DNA of 64,000 nt from Malaya genurostris. Lineage: Eukaryota > Arthropoda > Insecta > Diptera > Culicidae. The DNA lies in NCBI RefSeq assembly GCF_030247185.1, contig NC_080572.1, positions 302,175,656 to 302,239,655 on the forward strand. Direction: 5' to 3'. Below are positions 23,470 through 34,240 of the stretch, piece after piece. The position numbers and the translations under genes were made by a program. The notes below the pieces were generated by a model that saw only the letters and a program-made list of their open reading frames with translations, had not been told where the DNA came from and ran no database searches. How positions within the stretch are numbered: position 1 is the stretch's first letter; each line of letters opens with the position of its first letter.

Positions 23470-24040
23470 ATGAAAATGTCAAATTTTGAGCAAAATAAAG
23501 AGTTTTTGCGTAAAGTTCTTCATTTTTATCCCATTCTTCATTATGAAGAAACCAGCCGCCGAACATGCTCTAGCTGAGTGAAGGTTACGAATGTGGTTTG
23601 TACGCTTCAAAAGTGCTAAATTTGATTTCGAAGACGAAGAACGAGTGCCACCAAAGTTCAAAGATAAAGAATTGGAGCAATTCCTCGATCAAGACCCGTT
23701 GCAAACGCAAGAAGAGCTTGTAAAATCACTCGTAGTTACAAAACCATTTTCTAACGTTTAAAATCATTAGAAATGATCCGAAAGGCAGGCAATTGGGAGC
23801 CGCATGAATTGAAGCCAGCGGACACCGTTTCTTCACGTGCGAACAACTGTTCCTACGGCACAAAAGGAAAGATGTTTTGCTTAGAATTGTTACTGGCGAT
23901 GAACAGTGGATCCATTACGATGATGTAAAACGTTAGGCAACGTATAGAAACCCCGGCCATGTATCATCATGATCTGAAGAATATGTCCTGTATATGGTGG
24001 GACCAGTTGGGTGTGGTGTATTATAAGCTACTGAAATCGA
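23470..24040 (+). pseudogene. mariner transposase remnant, mauritiana (Mos1-like) type
   Basis: A second, different mariner lies just downstream. Fragments in shifting frames correspond in order to the N-terminus (MSNFEQNKEFLR), the linker (KFKDKELEQFLDQDPLQTQEEL), RKAGNWEPHEL and RIVTGDEQWIHYDD with the first catalytic Asp. After that come NPGHVSS and VWWDQ-like / GVVYYKLLKSI sequences. Order and wording match Mos1-like mariners. It ends before the second catalytic block, so it is 3'-truncated. Confidence 0.72.
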
Positions 24041-24368
24041 TTAACTTTTCGTTTGAGTGTTTGAACAGAATGATTTTACAAGGATAAATTTTTTAAATAT
24101 TACCATTTAATTCTGTTATAAGTATATCACGTCACTATACAAATTCACTATGTATCTCACGACACTATAAATCTTGTATAATAAACGTCACATCACATAT
24201 GCACATTTCGAATACAACTTATATTCATCTTCAGTGTGATAGTTTTGTTTAGTTATTGAAAGAATGCTGCAATGTTGTTCCTTTTATATGAAAAGGAAGT
24301 AGGTAGATTCCTACAACAGGTATAAACACCTCGAAAAAATTATCTAATTTGTTTAGGGTAGGGAGAGA

Positions 24369-24936
24369 TTAAGTGTTTTCTATGTTTGTCTGTCCCCTGT
24401 GTGTAGGTAGTAACTTAAAGAGCCAGGAAGACCTATTTCCTTGGTCTCTGTTTAGTAAAGAAGTGGAATTATGTTTGAAAATTTCCAGACTTTCTGCCGA
24501 ATCTAATTTCCATGGGTTGGAAATTTGTCTTAAAATTTTTATGTCATTTGTAGTGAAATCATGGTTTTCGGAAAAGGCATGCTCAGCTACTTTCGACTTG
24601 AAATGGTGTGATAAACCCCGTTCCAGATCCTTGGATGCTTTCCCTATTTCCGCTATGTGTTCCTTGAAACGGATATCTAATGATCTCTTTGTTTGTCCAA
24701 TGTATAATTTATCACAATGAGAACATGAAATTTTGTATACCCCCGATTTTTTCAATTTGTCAGTAGGATCTTTAGTAGATCCTAGTAAAGTTTTCAACTG
24801 GTTGCTAGTACTACTGAACACTAAATCCAAGCCAAAGGGTTTTAATTTTGATTTAAGTGGATATGCCATGTTAGAGTTGAAGTCTACCGATATTCTTTTC
24901 AAGGTTTCTGATAGGGGGTCAAAGTTGTGGTCTCAT
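24369..24936 (-). pseudogene. Penelope-like element 3' fragment with GIY-YIG endonuclease domain
   Basis: An open minus-strand frame of about 190 codons (just downstream of an in-frame TGA near 24940) ends at 24369. It carries SGVYKISCSHCDKLYIGQTK: GVY, then a Cys-X2-Cys insertion, then YIG. This is the arrangement of the GIY-YIG endonuclease at the C-terminus of Penelope-like retroelements. RSLDIRFKEHIAE follows with the Arg and the EH pair typical of the family, and AEHAFSENHDF comes later. The reverse transcriptase part is missing, so the copy is 5'-truncated. The domain itself appears uninterrupted. Confidence 0.8.
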
Positions 24937-24939
24937 ACG

Positions 24940-25545
24940 GAATTTCTTAATTTCATCGGGATCCAACTTCCGGTTCCGGAATTATAGGGTAAAGTGTGTT
25001 CAATATTGTACACCGTCACTTAAAATATTTCCGGATGCAACAAACATTTAAATCGTAAATCAGAGTGCGTACGAGAAGAGTTTGTGTGTCGTGTTAGTTG
25101 GTGGCCGTACGAACCGACTTTGATTATACCGGTTCTCGGGTTCCGGTGCCGGAAGTGCATATAATAGTGAACCCATTTCGTTTTCTTAAGGATGCCTTAC
25201 TCAATCAAAGCACTGAAGTGAAAATCGGTTAAGAAAAAAATTGAGTGTCAAATTTTCTCATAGATTTGCACATATTGCCTTGTAATTCCGGAGCCGGAAG
25301 TCGGATCGGGATAAAATTCAATAAAGGTCGATGGGACCAAAAGATTTTTCATTTGAATCTGAGTTTGTGAAAATCGGTTCAGCCATCTCTGAGAAAATCG
25401 AGTGACATTATTTGTCACATACACACACATACATTTGCTCAGTTCGTCGAGCTGAATCGAATGGTATATGACAATCGGGCCTCGGCTCAAAAGTCGGTTT
25501 TCACAGTGATTGTATAGCCATGAGAAAGGCAAAAATGATCTTAGA
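24940..25545. repeat. Dispersed CCGGAA-type repeat
   Basis: Contains two or more diverged units with ATTCCGGAGCCGGAAGTCG, GGATAAAATTCAATA, TTTCATTTGAATCTGAGTTTG, AAAATCGGTTCAGCCATCTC, ACACACATACAT and CGAGCTGAATCGAATGGTAT in order. The end near 25513 reads CCATGAGAAAGGCA. The same order of blocks recurs at 41220-42150, 46890-47060, 48790-49310 and 57110-57770. Confidence 0.75.
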
Positions 25546-26200
25546 AATTTAAAGTCGATTTAAAAACAAATGCCATTTTTAAATTTTATGAGATTTTGTT
25601 TCAAGATAGGAGATTATGTTCCCTAACCCTTTCGCGACCATAAGATGTGAAGGACGAAATATATCAGTACAAGACAATATTTTAGCTATTGGGGGTGTAA
25701 ATTAAGAGAATGTCACCAGAAAAACATAGCAGGGTGCATAAGTTTCCTATAATTTCATGGGAAATATTTTTCCCTATGATTCTTAGAAATAAATAAAAGC
25801 AGAGCTGGGTTTATTAAATCGTAATTAAATTTTTGGCTTTTTTTGCTTTAATCATAACATAAATAGTTAGTTATGGCATTCTACGAAACGATTTCATATA
25901 CTTGTGGACGTTGCACATAACGCATTTATTATGTGTTCTATTTTCTATACGTTGTTTTGCACAAACTTTTTTAGTGCAATAAAGATTGATAGTTTTTTTT
26001 ACTTATTCATTCAGAAACACATTTGTCGCCATGAAAATAAGTTTTCTTTGACATTCAATTAAAAACCATCGATTTAATAGTAATTGAAGAATCTATATTT
26101 GTCACATACAATTTAATTGAAGAATCTATAACGATTTTTATAGAAGGGCAACACATTATCCTTGAGCGTTATGGGGTTAACAACAGTCCATGCAGTCTCT
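25546..26200. other. AT-rich non-coding stretch
   Basis: Nothing recognised. Confidence 0.4.
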
Positions 26201-27000
26201 TAAGGAAAAAAAATAAAAATATGTGTCAGTTTTAAAAATCGTGGAAATAGAGATTGCGTTCGTTGCGTCTAGAAATTAGAGCGGCATTTTAAGACAGTTT
26301 TATGAATAAGTTCTTCACGTTACTTTTACGTTGAACGCTAGTGGCCTTAGAGTCTTGGAAATGACCATTTGGTTACGGATGATTACGTTTGCATTCCAGG
26401 AAGTAGTGTGCCATTCCAAGTCATTTGTAAGTTTGAACTTTGAGCTAAAAGCAATCATTACATAAATATAATCGTAACATAAGTCGTACAATCGCTTATA
26501 CTCGTATAGTTCATATATTTCATACATCTCAATATTTGAGTGAAAAAAAAACTATCCGAATGCTGTACCGGACACATTTTCGTCTATCAGAAGTGCCAAA
26601 TTGTGGAATTCTCTACAAAATAAACACTATTCGGAACATATTCCTCGAACGCGTTGCTGCCAAATACTAGCTTTATTTGCGCTCGTTTGGTGCGAATTTC
26701 GCACTGCGTAAATAGCACAAAGCTAATTAAATTATTCTAGATTGGCACTGAACTGATGATTTTTACCTTCAATTTGCAAAGAAGTAATCTCAATAGTTAT
26801 TTATATAACATTTGGAATTACAGGAAAGGCTGATTTTGTATAATGTTCCCCATCGTTGTCCACTTTTCGTTTTCTTTTCTCTAATGCAAACGTCATTATA
26901 TGTTTTGAGCAGAATGCTCACAGAAGAACTAGTTGCTGTTTTTCTGCATTTAGACTTGAGGAACGGAACCTCTTCAATTCGTTTGGTGAAATAATGAGAG
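26200..27000 (+). repeat. Unclassified interspersed repeat, copy 1
   Basis: About 0.8 kb that is matched in inverted orientation by 55030-55850. Shared blocks include AAGTTCTTCACGTTACTTTT, TGGTGCGAATTTCGCA, AACTGATGATTTTTAC, TTGTCCACTTTTCGTTTTCT and CTCACAGAAGAACTAGTTGC. A frame near 26590-26720 (TRCCQILALFALVWCEFRTA) has a parallel in the other copy (RCSQMLVLFALIWCEFRKA), which suggests a former coding segment. I do not recognise the protein. Confidence 0.75.
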
Positions 27001-27353
27001 AAACTACTCGAACAGGAAACAAGTTATTAGGAGATCAAATCTGGAATACTGTCGTAACACTTTTGTGTTTTGAAATTTTGAAAATACATCCAGATGAGCG
27101 TATTGGAGAAAGACGTAGTCCTACATCAAAAAGCTATGTTTATCAGCTGTAGTCTGCAACGAATAAAATGTGACTACATGTTCTGTTTGACCGGAATTAT
27201 GAACGCATTCCAGCAAACTGCATAATCCATCGAGTTTGCTAGAAATTATTCTAGAACAATAAGTGTTGGCTGAAAATGGACATAGGGGTATGCAATCATT
27301 ATCTGTCTCTTAGCTCAGTAACAGTTTTGAGTAATTCTATAGCACCAGCAATC

Positions 27354-28994
27354 CACGGGATTCAGTATTTACATAAATTCGGTACTTGGATGTCATTATT
27401 ACCATACGGATGCTATGATTTTTACCGTACTTGGCGACTATTCAGATTTACCATATGAAATGCTTAGACACTAAGGTCTCTTTTTACACGGGGGTTACGT
27501 ACCGTGTTAAAAAAATCCGTGTAAAAGAAAACCGTGTTAATTGCGGAAACCGTGCAAAAAAACCTCGTGGAAAATTTGATGTAATAATTCCTAAAACCGT
27601 AGATATGATTATTTGTTTGTTTTGTTTTGGATAGAATGTTACTTTTGATAATTTGAAGGGGAAAAAAGCTTATTTTTTAACCCCCAAATGTATACAAGGT
27701 GCACATAACTGTGAAAATGTAACTGTTGTTTCACAATAAAAACGGAAATCTAAAAAACAACCAGAGGTTACGAGAAGGGTCCAGTGAAACTTGATAAAAC
27801 GTATTGGATGACAAATTAAAATTAGAACACTTAGGAAACGCGTTGTACGATAAGCATATTATTCTAAATGGCTCATGCCCTCTGTTTTATGCATTCAGTT
27901 ATCAAAAGAACGATAATACGTACAATTAGAACCCATAAACACTTTCACTACAACAAAGCTTGAGAATCAGTTCTTTTCGATTCCGAAGGTACGATGTGTA
28001 GTAAACACTAACGATCTTAACAGTCATTCTCAACTAAACTGAGTGGGAAGACATGGGTATTGGATGAAGATCTATGCACGCAGCGACAGAATCAAAGGGG
28101 AAGAATTCATAGAGATGAATATGGATCAAATTAGAAAAGGTATTACTATGTTTCATGTTGAAGAAACTCATTTCATCGGCATAAATCATAATACTACTAG
28201 AGCTATATCATTCGAATGGGTATAAAATACTGTACTGCTCGATATGATGAAGAGTTGAAGAGATTAGTAACTTCGACTAGTTCTTCAACGTTACGAAATT
28301 CTCGCTGATATCAATGACGATGCTGACATCATACACCATAACTGAGCGGAATAGACGTTGTCGTGTAATTTACGACAGGGGTTCAAGATCTGAAGACTGA
28401 TTAATCATTTTATGAAACGACAGTCAATACTCCCGTGAATTGTTTAATGAATGATTTTAGTTAACTTTCAAACTTTCATAATCGTTTTCTTACAGACAAC
28501 CTGTTCCCCTTTTTAATTTTTTTCTCAAAAAACAAATGACAGTGCTTTTTAAACTCTCATCAGAAACCGTGTTAATTGCGAAAACCGTGTAAATAAAAAC
28601 CGTGTTAATTCCGGAATCCGTGTAAAAAAAGTCGTGTATAAAAAAACCGTGCGAAAAAAACCCCTGTAAAAAGAGACCTTAGTGTATATATTTAGAATTT
28701 TGTTATTAAAACTTGTGGTTGATCGATAAAAAATTGTATGATTTTTGTCAAAAAAATGCATGTTCCGAAATATCGATTGACGAAAACTTACGGTAATCAT
28801 TGGACATAGTCGATATTTCGGAACATGATTGTTGTCTAAAAAAAATATGCAACTTTTTTATATGATCATGAGTTTTTATTACAAAATTCTGGAAATAAAT
28901 CTGAAAAGTTGCCGAGTACGGTAAAAATCAAATCATTCATACGGTAAAATTAACCTCGAAATATAGAATTTATGCAAATAACTGATTGCCGTTG
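27354..28994. repeat. Fold-back element interrupted by a TIR element
   Basis: The outer arms are inverted copies: the left part at 27354-27471 (ATTTTTACCGTACTTGGCG, TTCAGATTTA) matches the complement of 28885-28994. The left arm then continues after the insertion, at 28682-28776 (AGAATTTTGTTATTAAAAC, ending CATGTTCCGAAATATCGA), and matches the complement of 28810-28890. The innermost 18 bp are a perfect inverted pair (28759-28776 and 28810-28827) with a 33-bp spacer. Without the insertion the structure is roughly 430 bp with arms near 200 bp. Confidence 0.75.
27474..28679. mobile_element. TA-flanked non-autonomous inverted-repeat element (MITE-like)
   Basis: TIRs start AGGTCTCTTTTTACACGG at the left and AGGTCTCTTTTTACAGGG at the right (complement), flanked by TA at 27472-27473 and 28680-28681. 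Several subterminal copies of AACCGTGTTAATT or AACCGTGTAAA occur within 150 bp of each end in both orientations. At 1206 bp it has no transposase; the 60-codon frame at 28043-28225 is not recognised. TA duplication suggests mobilisation by a Tc1/mariner-type enzyme. Confidence 0.75.
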
Positions 28995-29489
28995 AAATTA
29001 ACTATCAAACAATGTTTAGTAAGAGTCTTTAAATTTAACAATAATTAAAATTGGTCTTGAGGTTCGCCAAACAAACGATGCAGAACGAAAAAAGGCGGGT
29101 GGGTAATGTCAGAGACTTAACTGGAGGACATGAGTACGAATAAAACTGGCATGCTTATTTCACACTTCCGAATATCGATAACCGATTGATTGTATGAATT
29201 TCGCAACTTTCACTGCTTCGTTTCCCGAATTGTAACGGTGCTTTTATGCTAAAGTATGGACAACAAATTTATTCTACCACACAAATAACGTTGAACAAAT
29301 GAGAGTCAAACAGTACAACAAACAATGTTATAATTGTTCATTTTTTGTAGATTTACATACTTAGTGGAGGATAACTTCGGATAAATTTTTGGAAATATTT
29401 TAAGGGTTCTAAAAAGAACCGATTTGTGAAATTTATCCGATGTGTTGAGTACATTTAGCCACCATTTATTTATCTACACAAAAACCTTA

Positions 29490-29905
29490 ATTCTTGGCAT
29501 TCAGGAACTGGAACAGGTTAGGAGAACTGAATTCCGTAGCGAAATTCAGGTTCTGAATCCAGTTCTCTAGAACTCAGTTTATGAATGCAGTTCTATAGTT
29601 TTAGAACAGAATTCATTTTCAGAATCCTGCTTCAGAATTTAATGTTAGAAATGAATTTTGAATTCCGAAGCTGAATTAACGAACCGAAACGAAGTTCCGA
29701 AATCTAGCTCCGGAGTTTCGAGTTCAATTCCAGCATGCAGGTTTTGAAGTCTGAACCTGATCTCTTCAAATGAATTCAGGAACTGAATTATGGTTCAGAA
29801 GTCAGTTCCAAAATTCTGGTTCGAAGTAAGGATCTAAAATTTATTGATCAGATTCTAATTCTGAAGTTGAATTTCTGAATCTGGATTCTGGATACGAACT
29901 CCGAA
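29490..29905 (+). repeat. Degenerate short tandem array (TTCTGAATC-type)
   Basis: Irregular repeats of GAATTC, AGTTCTGAATC and TTCAGGAACTGAATT with about 10-14 bp spacing. It is of the same character as the larger array at 59040-61200. Confidence 0.6.
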
Positions 29906-30215
29906 CTTAAATTGAACATCGTATCTGTGTCGATAACAAGATTTTAGAATATAAGTAAATCTTCTGAGCAGCAAAAAGCAGCGCACTTGTATCTTTATCA
30001 TTTTTTTAAATTTTGTTTTGGGATTTATCATTCGACTTATGTCATAATGATTTTTCTAATAACTATTGACAGAGAAAAACTCGTTTGAGTTGGTGTACAA
30101 TTTACCATTCTCGAATAGGCACTAAATCTGTCTTTTTTTTTCAAAAACTCACAGTACACAAACAAATAGGCTTCTAACCGAACAAGTCACACCATTATTG
30201 AACAGTATATTAATA

Positions 30216-31393
30216 ATCAGTGTATCGAAAATAAGCTATCCACATACATTTGCGTTGTACGCATGTATTTTATGTTTTTTATGCTCAAATCACAGTATGC
30301 TGTGCGTTTGGCTGTCAGCTTTCGTTTGTTTACTTATTTGAAATTCGGCGTTTTCAGAATGTCGCGTATTGAAAAGGTAGTGAAAATAAAGGTTCTGGAC
30401 ACATGGCTAAGTGAGAAGGGTATTACTATCCGAAAATGGGCGAAGCGGTTTGAAATTCATCATGCCAGTGTTAAAACCATCATTAATAAGTTTGGGGAAT
30501 ACTATTCTTTGGATGAGCTACCAGGAAGAAGCAGAAAATCCGGTTTTTCCAACTCGAAACTGGACCAGAAAGTGGTATCTCTAATCATGAAGAACAAATC
30601 AATGTCAATACGTGATTTTGCCAAAACAGCAGGAACGAGTGTCAGAATGGTCCAGCGTATCAAGAGGCGAAATCACCTAAAGACCTACAAGAAGCAGAAA
30701 ATCTCGAAACAAAGTGTAAAACAGAAGAAGCAAGCAGCAACAAGGGCCCGGAAATTGTATTCGCGTCTTTTGCAGTGTCCGAATGCATGCGTTTTGATGG
30801 ACGATGAGACTTATGTAAAGGAGGACTCAAAAACTCTTCCAGGTCCACAATACCTTGCTGTTGCCGTTGGGGAGGATGTGAGTGATACGAACAGGTCGAT
30901 TCAAGTGGAGAAATTCGGTCGAAAGGTACTGGTATGGCGAGCAATATGTTCCTGTGGTTTGAAGTCAATCATTTTTTACACTACCGGAACTATAAATGCA
31001 GAAATCTAACGATCTGAGTGTCTCCTGAAGAGATTGCTGCCTTTATATAAAAAGCACAGTACACCTCCACTGTTTTGGCCGGATTTAGTGTCGGCTCGCT
31101 ATGCTAATGCCACTCTCAATTGGCTTACGGAAAAGGGTATAAATTTCGTTGAGAAAAATATCATTCCACTAATTTTGGGCTCAAGCATCCAAAAAATGCG
31201 ATGCAACACTTGTCCGTAACTTGAATCGAAAGTTCGAAAATCGTGAAGGAATAACTTAAATTTCACCCGGTTTTCATTATGCTCAGGTTTAACCTCGTAC
31301 AATAAAGGATCAATTTCTAGTTTGAATAAAATATCGTTTTTTATTATAATTTGAAAGAAAAATTTGTGGATAGCTTATTTTCGATACACTCCC
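30216..31393 (+). mobile_element. DD37E Tc1/mariner transposon (outer family), second copy
   Basis: It shares its ends (GTGTATCGAAAATAAGCT at the left, GTGGATAGCTTATTTTCG at the right) and its body with 15845-18232. The outermost 3 bp differ at the left, and TA is visible only at 30214-30215, so the borders are eroded. The length of 1178 bp reflects an internal deletion near the 3' end of the transposase gene. Confidence 0.88.
30359..31256 (+). pseudogene. Outer-family DD37E transposase, near-complete N-terminal two thirds
   Basis: It begins MSRIEKVVKIKVLDTWL at 30359. The first HTH is RKWAKRFEIHHASVKTIINK and the second segment ends SVRMVQRIKRRNHLKTYKK. The first catalytic block is CVLMDDETYVKED. 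A single TAT-to-TAA change creates the stop at 31007-31009; the same frame continues to WPDLVSARYANATL with the second Asp. The part holding the catalytic Glu is deleted: NIIPL at about 31174 joins directly to ILGSSIQKM, which lies downstream of the Glu in the other copy. It is therefore inactive even with read-through of the stop. Confidence 0.85.
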
Positions 31394-31900
31394 GTTGATT
31401 TTCTATTATCGAACCAAGGCAACTAATAATTTGGACAAATCATGAATTGAGATGGACATTTATCTTTCAACGTTGAATCAATCGCTTAGAAGGTAAAACG
31501 TACGTGAATACCTTGAAGATTAGGTGATGATTTTTCAATAACATGGATTAAACGAAAACAATGAAGTAGACCTTATATCGGAATTTTCAACGCATTTTGT
31601 TATTTGAAATCTCATTATTTTTTTTTATCTCAGTTCGGAGTACTAACTTGTATGCTTTGTTTAATTTTTGTACCACCAAAAACATCATTATAAGCAAAAT
31701 TGAATCAGGTTGTCATAATTTTTTTCAAATTTTATGTACACAATTTTCACAAAGGCTATAACCATTGATGTCGTTTCCATTGACATTTTTAGGCAACGCG
31801 AATTGATTTTAACTGAATAAACGGCTTGAAATTTTTGTTTTGCGTTCTCCGGAATTCGACAGCATTCAAAACAACACATACTTCAATATATGCAAATCAA
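31394..31900. other. AT-rich non-coding stretch
   Basis: Nothing recognised. Confidence 0.4.
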
Positions 31901-31904
31901 CAAT

Positions 31905-31985
31905 CCTTCCAGATCGGGGTTCGAACATTCGGCAATTGGTTGGTAAAACCAGCTCCCTATGCGTTGAACCGCCAACCCACGAGAA
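31905..31985 (-). repeat. tRNA-derived SINE-like head
   Basis: The minus strand reads GTGGGTTGGCGGTTCAACGC (box A-like), then about 30 nt later TGTTCGAACCCCGATC with a consensus box B GTTCGAACC, followed by CTGGAAGGATTG. This layout is typical of tRNA-related SINEs in culicine mosquitoes. There is no clear tail. Confidence 0.5.
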
Positions 31986-32279
31986 AATGAATTCTAACTT
32001 TGCCGATAATAAACAGTTAAAATAAGGAAAACAAACTCAAAAAAATGAGTTTAGCGTCAAAGCATTCTGCTACAAATTGATTCAGACTTCACGACTGTTA
32101 TTAATTTCCCAATGTAATCTCGGAACTAGAATTGAAGTTATTTTATCCCTTCTAAGGACTAAGAGGAATTTTTAAATAAATCATTCAAAACTTTATTGCT
32201 TGAATTGGAAACATAGTTACTAACTTGAAGTTAGGCGATTTTGAAACATCGAATAATAAAATATCAGTGGACAACAACT

Positions 32280-32660
32280 GTTCGGTTAAGGATCACATCT
32301 CTCCTCTCTCGTTCGAAGAGCGGGCGAATTTCGTGCCCGGAGGAAAATCTCTTCAGCACAAGTCAGCATCGGAGAGGAGCAAAGAATAGCGGAGAGACTA
32401 ATTTTCGCCCGCTCTGAACACTTGTAATGTGTTCTCTTCTGGCGAGCGGGACTAGCTGCCAACACTCTCTCTCCAACCATCGCACTGAACTGACGTTTCC
32501 CTGCGATCGCCATCAACCGTCAACCGGAGCTCTGAGAGTGAGGATGATAGAATGGAGACGCGTGGTGAGCTATTAAAAATTGGGAAAGGAATTTTCAGTG
32601 TCGACGTTTTTTTCGTGAGTGTGTGATCGCAGCTGCGGTGAAATCACAGTGCGCTAGTAA
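32280..32660. promoter_or_regulatory. GC-rich, GAGA-rich island upstream or within the host gene
   Basis: Contains several GAGA/CTCTC tracts (CTCTCCTCTCTCG near 32296, GGAGAGACTAA near 32390, ACTCTCTCTCCAACC near 32464). An inverted pair GAGCGGGCGAA / TTCGCCCGCTC lies near 32318 and 32404. A GTAAGA donor-like site is near 32656 on the plus strand. GAGA-type sites mark many insect promoters. Direction and transcript are not established. Confidence 0.3.
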
Positions 32661-33130
32661 GACTAAAAATAACACCCAGAATAACACATATTTTTAGTAA
32701 CAGAGTAGCCTGCTGCCCGTATTGCGGTACAGATAGAAGTTGAAGATCCGGCGTGACTCGCTCGCATTGTGTCTGAAATACCAATATGGGATCCAGTACT
32801 ACATCTTCACCGAATGTGCAAAAGCTAATTTTAGTTACTGTCACATTCATTCCAGATCATTACACCTCTGAGTCATATATATGACAGTGTCCAGTCCCTA
32901 TTTCTTGGCACCACTGCGAGAGTAAAGAAAATCGAGCGAGACACAGCAGCGAGATCGTCAACGGATTCCTGTCTGCCCACGCACTTTTTCTCGGAGGCGC
33001 ACAGTCGGTGGCGACTGTTATATAAGTAGAAAAATTTTTCACTCAAGCCTCCTAGTATCGTAAGTAAGGAAAAGATTTTCACATGGAAAATTTCACAACT
33101 TGATGGGCATATGATTCCTGTAGAACTGAC

Positions 33131-33347
33131 CTCTTTGTTGGGTAACTTGACGGCTAACTGAGTGCTCGGTACGGCTGATGCTGCTCTGTTGGGATGAAAA
33201 TTGTTGCTGCTGGGAAAATTGCTGGCTCATAAATTGCTGCGATTGTTGTTGAATCGAGGAGCTTTGCTGTTGCATAATCGTCGACGATTGCTGCTGTTGT
33301 TGTTTCTGCAGCTGCTGGAACTGCTGATTAGGATTAGGTCGCTGCAT
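33131..33347 (-). CDS. sls: First coding exon of a Sallimus-like (titin/kettin) gene, partial
   Basis: On the minus strand the ATG at 33347 opens a frame of 72 complete codons plus one base, starting MQRPNPNQQFQQLQ. It is Gln-rich, with CAA/CAG runs, and then reads SSISRTEHSVSRQVTQQR. The last codon reaches AAAGAG followed by GTCAGT, a plausible splice donor, so I end the exon at 33131. An MQR-NPN start, a Gln-rich stretch and an ISRTE...V...QVT.QR segment are what I recall for the N-terminus of Drosophila Sallimus, the giant elastic sarcomere protein linking Z-disc and thick filament. No Ig domain is present here, so the following exon must lie beyond a long intron, probably outside the window. 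The identification is from memory of one motif order and is not checked by alignment. Confidence 0.55.
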
Positions 33348-34240
33348 GTTGACTGCGGTTTTTTAATCCTAGAGTACTGCTAATCCAGATTGATGCTGCT
33401 ATTCTCAAAACTATTCTTCAAAATTCAATTATCACCGAATTCTTGGCTTTTAGATTTTCTTTTTCACTTATTTTTTTCGGCTACTATCGTCGATTAGACC
33501 CGGAGGTCCACTTTGCACACTAGAAATTCAACAGGCTTTGCAGAACACTCAATAATTTTCAATCAATAAATAAAAACTTTCAGCAAAAAAAAGGTGAACA
33601 CTTTAAATTATGAAACTTAACAAAAACTTCCTAAGACTAATCCTCTTCGTTTTGGGTGCACTTTGTTTCACTTAACTTTCGATGTGCGTTTGATTCCAGG
33701 CACTTTTTTTCTGCTGCTGCTTGACGAAAGTTATAAGTCCGCTGAATTTCACTGACTGAAACTGGGATAGAATGAAAATATTTTATTTTGCCGAAAAATT
33801 CAGATCCTCCCGGTTTCCGAATTTATCCGCAAAATGCTTCGGCCAAGCGTCACATAATTTATTTCTCCAACTTTTATTTATTAATTTTAAAACACTCGTG
33901 AAATTCCACTAAGTCCTCGTGAAAAAAAAATCCGAAAATTTTCACAAGTCCTCATCCATGCACGATTTCGAAAATTTTCACAAGTCCCCGACGATCGAAA
34001 AAAATCACAAGTCCACACGCGACGAGCTGTCGAAAATTGCCTAAGTCCCCACGCGAAAAATCAACTTTAACTTTTCACACGAGCGCGCGATCACGAATCG
34101 TCCCGAAAAATCACCAAAGTCCGTTTTTAGCGGGCACTTAGAAAATTTTCACCGAACGCAGAGTAAAAACCGTACCGGTAGGCAGATTTTCCAACTTCCA
34201 AGTGGCAGGCAGTTTCAAGTCATCCCCGAGACAAATAACT
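33348..34240 (-). promoter_or_regulatory. Probable 5' leader or proximal upstream region of the sls-like gene, with AAGTCC array
   Basis: It lies directly upstream of the first coding exon. It contains six AAGTCC cores (33911, 33946, 33982, 34009, 34043, 34117), several preceded by GAAAATTTTCAC, in a CpG-rich setting. A TCAGTC initiator-like sequence occurs on the minus strand near 33760, without a convincing TATA or DPE partner. The transcription start cannot be fixed from sequence alone. Confidence 0.35.

Noticed and set aside
27474..28679. CACTA (EnSpm) transposon because the ends read CACTAAGG
   Set aside because: A 3-bp target duplication is absent; TA duplication with an AGGTCTC start fits better.
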